Origin: Cenococcum geophilum 1.58
Lineage: Eukaryota; Ascomycota; Dothideomycetes; Gloniales; Gloniaceae
Length of the DNA stretch: 64,000 bases
NCBI GenBank assembly: GCA_001692895.1
Contig: KV748202.1
Location: forward strand, 1,674,001-1,738,000
Direction: 5' to 3'
Positions 56,540 to 64,000 of the stretch are shown piece by piece (the stretch's first letter is position 1; each line of letters begins with the position of its first letter). Under the pieces are notes generated by a model. The model worked only from the letters and a program-made list of their open reading frames with translations, searched no databases and was not told where the DNA came from. The translations under genes and the position numbers were made by a program.

Positions 56540-59500
56540 ACCCTTAAAGGAATTTAANGACGACACCTAAATTTATAAATTAATTGGTAAGATTAGCAGT
56601 TTAAAGCGCTAATAGATAGTAGAGCAACGCAAAACCATATCTTACTAGCAGTAGTTAAGAGAATAGGACTACCTTATAGACAAAAGGAGTAACCTTACCT
56701 ATTAGTTACAATTTTAGGAGATCTAATAACCTATAAAGGAGGGATTATCAATCTCAAAATAGGACCTATTTAGATAACTATTAAAGGAAAACAAATTAAG
56801 ATGTCTTTTAATATCCTACTATTGGGACAGGACAAGGCAATATTAGGTATGCCTTAGTTATAGGAATATAATCTAAGAATCGATTAGATTACAGGTTAGG
56901 TTAATATTAGAGATACTTAACGCCGCAAGATATAACAACAAGCTAAGTTAGTATAGTACTAAGTAGGAACAACCTATAAAGAAATAGAAAAAGGACTAAG
57001 CTATATACTAAAGAGATACTATAAATATAGTAAGAAACTATAGTCACCGGAAAGTAAAAAGCTATTAGAATATATAGCATAGGACTATAAAATAAAATTA
57101 AAACTAGGAATAAGTCTAAGGTTCTTTCTAATCTATAAGCTTACTAAAGAAGAAGGTAGAGCGTTAAAAGAGTTTGTCTAGGAAAATCTATAAAAGGGAT
57201 ACATTAGACCATCGCAATTATTAGTGGGTTATCTAGTACTATTCGTACTAAAGAAGAATGGCAAACTAAGGCTGTGTATTAACTATAGATAGTTAAATAG
57301 CATTACTAGGAAGGATAGGTATCCTTTACCCTTAATTAGCAAAATCTAAGACAGGATAGGTAACGCGTAAATCTTCACAAAGATAGATCTAAGATGGGTA
57401 TACTATTAGATTAGGATTAAGGAAGGCAATAAATAAAAGGCAGCCTTTAGGTTAAAGAAAGGACTATATAAACCATTAGTTATGCAATTTAGGCTTATAA
57501 ACGCACTAGCAACGTTCTAGAAGCGTATTAACAATATATTAAAAAAATACTTAGATAAATTCATTATAGTATATCTTAACGATATTATTATCTACTTAAT
57601 AACTAAGGAAGAATATAGGGAATATATTAAATAGGTTTTAAGGAGACTACAAGAAGAACAGATGCTAGTAGTAATTAAGAAATGCGAGTTCTTCACTAGG
57701 AAGACCGATTTCGTTAGATTTATTATTAAACTAGGCTAACTTAGTATAGATTTAAAGAAGATTAAGGCTATAGTGAATTAGTAGGAACTAGAGAACGTTA
57801 CACAGTTAAAATCGTTCCTAGGGTTTTGTAATTATTGCAGAAATTTTATAGCGCAGTGGTTAAAGGACATTAAGCTATTTACGCGGTTAATAAAGAAAGA
57901 AGAACTATAGGCATAGGGGGAGAAGTAAAGGAGACTCTTTAAAAAAGTTAAAGAGTTATTTACCCAGGAGCTAGTTCTTAAGATCTATTAACTAGGACTA
58001 GAGACAGTTATAAAAATAAATATATTAGACTATATACTAGGGGCGTGCTTTATATAAAGGCATCTAGATAGATAGCACCTAGTAGTATACTATAGTCGGA
58101 AGATAACACTACCGGAGTTAAACTATAATATCTATAATAAGGAGTTATTAGGTATAGTTATAGTATTAAAGAAATAGAGAGCGTTCTTATAAGGTATAGA
58201 GAAACTATTTATGGTTAAGACGGATTATAAGAACCTAACAGAATTCCTAATAATAAAGGAACTTAACTAAAGATAGGTTAGATAGGCAGAGATGCTTACG
58301 GAATACTATTTTAAGATTTAGTATATTAAAGGTACAGATAATACGCAGGCAGATGCTCTAAGCCGTAAAGCTAAACTATAGAATAAGAAAAAGCCATTAG
58401 GGGCTTTATTGCGAAAGGATATAGACAGACTAATTAGGTATAATTATCCAAAAATTATAGCAACTTAAGAAGATAATAAACCAAAGAAAGTCTATAAGAC
58501 ACTAGAAAGCTTTTAGGTATAAAGAATTCTAAAAGCATAGCTAGAAGATCTATAGACGGATATATATAAGAATTAAGAAGTAAAGTATATCCTAAGAAGT
58601 ATAGCAGAGTAGTTTGTAGAGGACTTCTATAAGGGACTAACCTAAGAATATAATAGAGCTACGGGCTTAGTATTAAGACTCTAGAAGGAGTATATTATTA
58701 ATAGAATCTAGAGAATAGCTAAAAAGGTTATAAAGGAATATCTAGATTGCTAAAGAAACAAACCGATAAGGCATAAGCTATATAGGGGGCTATAACCTAT
58801 TAAAATACCGGAGAGACCATAGGAGGTTATATTATGGGACTTTATTATTAAGTTGCTAAAATTAAAAGACCCTATTACCGGATAGGATTATAACGTAATC
58901 TTAGTAATAGTAAACAAGCTTATAAAGTAGGGATACTTTATAGCATATATAGAAGAAATCTTAGCGGAAGATATTGCTAGAATTTACGTTAAGGAAGTAT
59001 TTATAAAATATAGAGTATTAAGCAAGATTATATCGGATAGAGATCTAAGATTCGTAGTAATATTTTAGGAAGTATTTTTAGCGGAACAAGGAGTTCGAGC
59101 AGTAACTTCCACCGTATATTATTCGCAGACAGACGGTTAGACAGAAAGGTTAAATTAAATGCTAGAATAGTACCTAAGGCATTATATTAATTATGCACAG
59201 AATAATTAGGTATCGCTATTACCAGTTATATAGTTTGCATATAATGTAATACCCTAAGAAGGGATAGGCATATTACCATTTAAGGCAAATTATGGATATA
59301 AGCTAAGAATATTACTATTACTATAGCAAGCGAAGAAAATAAGTAGTATAGCTAAAGAAAGAATAAAGATATTAATAAATCTTTATATAAACCTTATAGA
59401 ATTAGTAAAGAAAGTATAAGAGAGAATAAAAAGGTACTATAATGCTAAGAGATCTAAGGGACTAGATCTTAAGGAGGGAGATAAAGTATAGCTACTATAT

Positions 59501-59900
59501 AAAAATTTTAAGAGTTAACAACTAAGTAAGAAATTAGACTATATTAGACTAGGACCTTTTAAAATTATATAGAGGATTTTACTAGTTATATTTAAGTTAA
59601 ACCTACTAGCCAAAATAAAGATCTACCCTATATAGCATATCGCAATGCTAGAGCCAGTATATGGAGATATTAAGCCACCAGTCTATAAGGCAGACACGTA
59701 TAGAGGATAAGAAGAAGATAAATAGCAAGTATTAAAGATCGTTAATTATAAGGATATTAATAATAAGACATAGTATAAGGTTAAGTGGATAGGCTACACT
59801 AAGACTACCTAGAAGCCACTAGAGAATTTAAAGAACGCTATAGGAAAGGTATAGGAGTATTAGAAGAAATTAGGTTAGGCAGTATTAATAAGGAAGAATT
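56540..59900 (+). pseudogene. gypsy pol relic: protease, RT, RNase H, integrase, chromodomain
   Basis: The protease-like part (LIDSRAT, originally DSGAT) lies near 56,615. The RT spans about 57,100-57,760, with KEEGRALKEFV, KKNGKLRLCINYR and the YLDD box now YLND (57,572-57,583). Connection and RNase H follow (KSFLGFCNYCRNFI, ELNYNIYNKELLGIV, KGTDNTQADALSRK, to about 58,375). The integrase zinc finger and core follow (58,640-59,300), ending near LPFKANYGY. A chromodomain-like segment (YKVKWIGYTKTT-KPLENLKNA) is at about 59,770-59,840. Stops replace Gln/Trp. The chromodomain would target insertion to heterochromatin in live relatives. Confidence 0.8.
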
Positions 59901-60597
59901 ACTAAAGAATGAGTTACCTAAGGGGGACCCAAGAAGAGTAGTTGCTAAACTACTTAGATCTGTTTTCTTCTCTATTAGAGGAGAATCCGTTCTTTTATTA
60001 CCTAGTTCCTATAGACCTTATTCTATAAATTTCCACTCCTTAGAATAAACCTTCTTATAAACCTTCTTAAGACGAAGTAGATAAGCAGACGCCGCAATTT
60101 GGGTATTTAGGGCCTTTTATTCCGCATTACGGGAACGTTTTAACTTAGTAAGGGCTTATAATAGTTTACTATCTAGCCGCGTAGTAGTAGATTAAATATA
60201 AAACCCTAAGATAAATTAATTAGGGAACTAGATAACTATTAAGAGTAATAGGTCGCGTATATTTAGTATTAAAAGTAGAGCGAACGTCACAGGATAAACG
60301 AATATTTACTTTAGTACACTCTAAGTAAGAGAACGGTTGTCGCGAAGATAGGTTCGCCAACGTAATATAAACTAACCCCTTTTTCAAACAATAAGAATAT
60401 AGAGACGGTATGATCTTACTAAGAGATAATATTGCAGCAATAGTGCGAGCACGACGTTGGGCGTGTAAAGAAGAAATTGCTTTAGGTATAATAAGTAATA
60501 ATATTAACCAAATTAATTAAACGGATATTATACCTTTAGTAAATAACTTAGAGATATTTTAAATCTTCAAGGACAAAGATAAAGAGGAGGGAGATGG

Positions 60598-61022
60598 TAT
60601 TACGGACGCTTTAAGTACAATATTATAACTACTTGGAGAAGAGACGAAAGAAGCTAGTTAGTTAATTTAGACACGGTCTAGAATGGAGCCAATAGAACTA
60701 TGTGACGAGGAATGGTAACTAAGGTTATATAATGTGCTATATATTAAACAAGAGGAATAAAAGGAACTTATGTACCTTATGTATAAGACGTATATTACGT
60801 ATAAGAAGGATTTTATAGAAGTACGGTCGTGTATTTAAGGACCCTTGGTCCCTACCTAGATAGTTCCTTCTTTATAGTAATTCTTAGAATATAATTGGAG
60901 TTAATCTATTGGGCAACCACTCCACCAGTTATTATTACGTTGTTGACTTTTGTACTTGCATTTCCTACACACCTAGCCCATTAACGAGCCCATCGTAGTT
61001 CTTGCTATAAGGTTCCGTTATA
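60598..61022 (+). repeat. 3' LTR (425 bp)
   Basis: It ends GGTTCCGTTATA and is followed directly by the target duplication CTGCA and transposase sequence of the host element. Confidence 0.85.
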
Positions 61023-61985
61023 CTGCAGAAAATACGTTATATAAGGGGGTAGCCCATATAGATGTATTCTATGGCCTTAAGTATATATTATAACTTCGTA
61101 TATGTTATAAGAGCCGTAACTATCTATTAAGAGGAGCCGATTTCTGCCTTAGATTAAGCCCTTAGTTTAGTAATAAAAATAGCGTATATAATTAAAGGCC
61201 AATTTATTATTACTATAGCCAGTTTCCAATCTAGCTAGTACTAAATAGCTAGCTAGCAAGTCCATAAACTATTCCTCTATTAAATTCTAGCTAGAAATAA
61301 TTATTATTAGAGTAATATAATTACTAATTAAGTATATAGTTTCTACTAAAGTTATAAGCTCTTAACTATTTAAATAAGGAATAAATATCTCTTATCTTTT
61401 CTTTATCTAAACTAATTAATTCTTTATAATACTAAGACGTACGCCGTACTTATTAAAGTTCTAGAAATTAGCTAGTATAATTCTATGTTCTTAGTAATAG
61501 ACTAAGAAGTTATTAAACTATCCTTTAATATAGGTAGGCTCCTATACCTTTTTCTAGGCAGTCTCTATAGGCTTAGCCTTTATACGCTTATATAAGGACT
61601 TATCTAAATAACGTTATAGCTAGTATATCCCAACCTATAGAGGAAGTTCGTTATTATTATATAGGGTAGTATAATTTTAGGCTAAAATTAAATTGGTCGT
61701 ATTACACACTATCTCCTTTTAAATTCCAAATTTAATACTATCTATATAGTTAAGAAATTGCTTTAAGGTAAGCTCCTCTGCATTATCTAAGCGCCTATTA
61801 GGTGCATAATGCGTAGACTTACTATTATAGCCTTAATAGGCCCTCTAGAGCTTATTATAGTTACATTTCCAATTATCTAAAACTTACTTTAAATTGGGCT
61901 TATATGGCAGGGCCTTAAGCTCCTTTACAATTTCTATAATCCTCTAAGCTTTAATAGTATATACATTAACCTTCCGGTTTGTCAT
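61023..61985 (-). pseudogene. Fot/pogo transposase relic, N-terminal part
   Basis: The minus frame opens with MTNRKVNVYTIKA at 61,985. It contains the CENP-B/Tc5-like helix-turn-helix region (ELTLKQFLNYIDSIKFGI, VCNTTNLILA-NYTT) and an FNKYGVRLSII segment equivalent to the family's FDETG block. The gypsy insertion point follows RLLLIDSYGSY and HLYGLPPYITYFLQ at 61,023. The frame continues precisely in the piece at 53,101 once one copy of the CTGCA duplication is removed. Confidence 0.7.
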
Positions 61986-62034
61986 TTTGGGTGCGTAGGA
62001 AGGTTATAGCTGTAAAAATACGTGTAGGATTATA

Positions 62035-62138
62035 TATATAGGATTAATTTTGTATTAAGGGTGTTTTTGTGTTAAGGGTGTAGGCCCCCACTAGGTGGGG
62101 GCTGCGCAGCATTTGAAGAACCCGACGGGGCCCGAGTA
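62035..62138. repeat. Right inverted end of the Fot/pogo-type element
   Basis: Complementary to 51,841-51,945, including the CCCCCAC-TAG-GTGGGGG hairpin; it ends GGGCCCGAGTA. Confidence 0.8.
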
Positions 62139-62400
62139 GTGTGGAACTGTTGAACTCGGGAATTAAGGCTGGGTGCTTAAGTCTTGACAACCCCTGGAAA
62201 TCGTCGTTGGTGGCTATCCAATTATAGAATCCGCCGAGCACATCCGCCACCCTAGCACGCTCATCGACGACACGCCATTCTTCACTGTACTTTATATGTC
62301 CGATATGCACCGTATTGTGTCTTCCATAGCCGCTCTCTATTATGCAGCTTCTTCGAATCTCATTAGACGAATGCCGTGATCTTTCATAATTAGGGCTCGT
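62139..62400 (-). pseudogene. Coding-like fragment cut off by the Fot/pogo insertion
   Basis: One minus frame stays open for about 86 codons from about 62,396 to the transposon edge. It includes SGYGRHNTVHIGHIKYSEEW and ERARVADVLGGFYNWIATND, ending FNSSTL at the TA target. Beyond the transposon, the frame on the other side reads QAQASHL and a stop. Composition is protein-like and the base composition is balanced, but I recognise no family and no ATG is seen. It could be an exon of a disrupted host gene. Confidence 0.35.
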
Positions 62401-62409
62401 TTACTACCT

Positions 62410-62665
62410 TTTTTTCACCTGTTCGCGCCACCTGTTCGTCGCCCAAAAACCCCACCTTGAACGAATAGGTGGATATTTCCAGGTCGATCAAATATCCAAC
62501 AGGTAGGAGCTGCTTGTTTGCCTCACCTGTTCGGTTTCCACCTGTTGGCCCGTCTTGGCAGCTGGAATTAATGTTCCACCTGGCCTTGCCGCTATTATAG
62601 TTAAAAGTAGTATAGAATGCGCGATTTTGCCCACCTGGGTACCGAACAGGTGGAATTCCACCTCG
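62410..62665. repeat. Cluster of CACCTGTTCG / CGAACAGGTG motifs
   Basis: Within about 250 bp the motif or its core CACCTG/CAGGTG/CAGGTA occurs about nine times in both orientations: near 62,417, 62,430, 62,469, 62,499, 62,525, 62,538, 62,577, 62,631 and 62,647, then CACCTCG. The outermost copies are inverted relative to each other, as in subterminal repeats of a small DNA element. There is no transposase. Confidence 0.55.
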
Positions 62666-63494
62666 ATTATGATGGTTTTTTGAAGGATTGGACACATCAC
62701 ATGATTCTAGTTTATTTGTATCGGGGTTCATGTTAGAGATTTAAAACAAAAATTAATTTGGTAATGGTGCATTCAGCGTGAACGGCTTCTAAGTTTAGAG
62801 GGGTCAAACGGGAATGCTGGCTTCTCTCGGCTCTGGACAGTCCTAGGCTTTAGAATAGCTTGATCGTAGACCATCGAATATGAATTTATAAGTCCCTCAA
62901 CAGTATCCGGCTTTAGTCAAGCTCCAGGGAATTGCCAGAGTTGATTGTGTTAGAAAATATTATATGCAACAATGGTGTTGTGTCTTGGCCCTCGGCGGGG
63001 CGGAATTTCCAGGCCCCGAACCCCTGTTCTTGGCTCAGACGTGATTCCGTTGGTGCGGATTTTCAATCGGTCCGCAAGCCGACTAACTACATTTGAAGCA
63101 ATTAAGGCCAGAGGCGCACCTGTGACTTTAACTACGATTACCGAAATAATCTATAACGAAAACTCCCCTCACCAAGGTCCATTTCCGTCTTTGGACCTAA
63201 GCAGCCGCCGCTTTAACCTCAGCCGAGGGTGAGCAGCCCTAAGCACGCCCTAAGCGCGCAAGGGGTGGGCCCTTGGGCCTAAATTTGGGAATCGGCTAAA
63301 GATGCCCAATATAGCCTTGAACCAAAATTTCGGCCAAGACTGCTGCAACTTAGCTACCCCTTAAAACCTATTGCTAACGCATTTACGCTTAACCTAGCTT
63401 TAGATTTTAGGTTATTATACTATAATTATTATTATTAAAATTATATAAAATAGCTATATAGTATAAAATGTTCCTTATTAAATATTTCAACACA
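62666..63494. other. Mixed-composition region, no gene supported
   Basis: The 86-codon frame at 62,972-63,232 has no features and its antisense is also partly open. From about 63,390 the sequence becomes AT-rich (TATTATTATTAAAATTAT). It may be the upstream region of the LINE-like ORF that follows. Confidence 0.4.
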
Positions 63495-64000
63495 ATGCAA
63501 TCGCCCGCCAAAGAAACCTGCGAAACAAGCCCAACAGAGCTCCCACGAGCTCCAGAGGACTACAGAAACCCTTCCTATTAAAACCACACACCCTAATTTG
63601 GCGTTAGTGGAGGTATATGTGGTGTTTTCTAATATACAGCCCCTAAAACCGGATCACAATAAATAAACAAACCCCTAACCCTAACCTTAACCCCAACCAC
63701 CCCAACCACCCTAATTGAACAGCGCGCCTTTTAAGAATGTGTTCTATAGACTATACAAACCGTAGAATAAACCCAGCAGGCACTACAGAAACGATCTCTT
63801 GATGCAGACGAGGAGCGCTCCACTATGCTCTCCTTCCTCACCACCGCGATTATAACCCTCTAGACAGCCTTCGCCACCTCAGCGGAGCTTATCTGGACCT
63901 AAGGAACCCAGGAGCAATATGCCCAGGACATAAAGGCAATCCAGACAGATATTGGCGCCCTTAGGAAGGCCGCAACGATGGCTACGAAGAGCGGACTGAC
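63495..64000 (+). pseudogene. LINE-like first ORF, 5' part, runs off the window
   Basis: The plus frame from ATG 63,495 (MQSPAKETCETSPTELPRAP) continues in the same frame to the window end. It is interrupted by TAA/TAG codons that a C-to-T change from CAA/CAG would explain. It has a Thr/Pro-rich part (LTLTLTPTTPTT, near 63,680-63,715), then QQALQKRSLDADEERSTML, hydrophobic residues and a helical segment (QEQYAQDIKAIQTDIGALRK). This resembles the N-terminal ORF of fungal Tad-type LINEs, but the zinc knuckle would lie beyond the window. Confidence 0.4.

Larger units (their letters stand above)
53102..61022 (+). mobile_element. Complete RIP-mutated Ty3/gypsy chromovirus, 7,921 bp, nested insertion
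   Basis: LTRs of exactly 425 bp (53,102-53,526; 60,598-61,022) begin TATTACGGACGC and end GGTTCCGTTATA, formerly TG...CA. Target duplications CTGTA (53,097-53,101) and CTGCA (61,023-61,027) differ by one C-to-T change. A purine-rich tract (AAAGAGGAGGGAGATGG) precedes the 3' LTR. Order inside: gag with CCHC knuckle, protease, RT, RNase H, integrase, chromodomain, all in plus orientation. About twenty N bases (53,808-54,031) fall in gag. It shares its gag family with the relic at 2,107. Confidence 0.85.
51841..62138 (-). mobile_element. Fot/pogo-type DNA transposon split by a nested gypsy element
   Basis: Near-perfect inverted ends lie at 51,841-51,945 and 62,035-62,138: TACTCGGGCCCCGTCGGGTT, a GCAGCCCCCACCTAGTGGGG hairpin, then ATACAAAAACACCCT-like repeats. 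Both ends have TA at the outer edge, as expected for the Tc1/mariner-pogo group. A minus-strand transposase starts at 61,985 and stops being continuous at 61,028, where the gypsy element with CTGCA/CTGTA duplication is inserted. It resumes at 53,101 and reaches the left end. Without the insert the transposon is about 2.37 kb. The interior is RIP-mutated while the ends stay GC-rich. Confidence 0.8.

Noticed and set aside
62972..63232. 86-codon plus-strand ORF
   Set aside because: No family, no splice context, and neighbouring frames are similarly open; unsupported.
63670..63715. CCCTAACCCTAACC-like sequence resembling telomere repeat
   Set aside because: Only about two perfect units, inside an in-frame Thr/Pro-coding stretch of the LINE-like ORF; not evidence of a chromosome end.
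1..64000. CRISPR arrays, riboswitches, bacterial operons
   Set aside because: The sequence is a fungal nuclear region; the tandem arrays lack spacer structure and no prokaryotic features occur.

Overview
This window looks like a piece of a filamentous ascomycete (Pezizomycotina) chromosome. Evidence for this is the short introns (48-98 bp) with CTAAC/CTGAC-type branch sites, a fungal Zn2Cys6 transcription factor, a membrane-anchored fucose-specific lectin, and large AT-rich blocks of repeats ruined almost only by C-to-T and G-to-A changes, the signature of repeat-induced point mutation (RIP). In those blocks TAG replaces CAG or TGG codons and catalytic Asp/Glu codons have become Asn/Lys. The species cannot be named from the sequence alone.

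Layout: (1) 1-7,800 is AT-rich: a decayed Ty3/gypsy LTR and gag, a compact 444-bp LTR element with a self-priming signature (3,025-3,468), an integrase/chromodomain tail and a 684-bp inverted-repeat element (6,661-7,344). (2) 7,800-11,260 is a small gene island with two divergent genes of unknown function around an ACGCG-rich promoter. (3) 11,265-38,900 is transposon desert: a second copy of the inverted-repeat element, a piggyBac transposase, a 5'-truncated LINE, a complete RIP-mutated gypsy element (16,507-23,444), and an 11.67-kb inverted-repeat element (25,051-36,720). The last carries a RecQ-like helicase, a tandemly duplicated ~2-kb module and a DUF6589-like gene. A Fot1/pogo transposase relic follows. 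(4) 38,900-51,840 is the main gene island: a small ORF with one stop, a small spliced membrane protein, the fucose lectin (4 exons), the Zn2Cys6 regulator (5 exons) and a frameshifted multi-membrane pseudogene. (5) 51,841-62,138 is a Fot/pogo-type transposon split by a complete gypsy element (53,102-61,022). (6) 62,139-64,000 holds a truncated coding frame, a CACCTG-rich repeat and the start of a LINE-like ORF.

The host genes do not form an obvious pathway; they are ordinary single genes in GC-balanced islands between AT-rich blocks. The two complete gypsy elements have LTR pairs of equal length (196/196 and 425/425 bp) and target duplications that differ only by a RIP-type transition, so they transposed whole and were mutated afterwards. 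The most unusual object is the 25,051-36,720 element. Its ends, 9-bp target duplication and gene content (RecQ helicase, DUF6589-like protein, duplicated unknown module) do not fit a common fungal transposon class that I can name with confidence.

Many apparent ORFs here are antisense shadows or start at GTG/TTG and were left out. Exon models were built by hand from frame continuity and splice sites.
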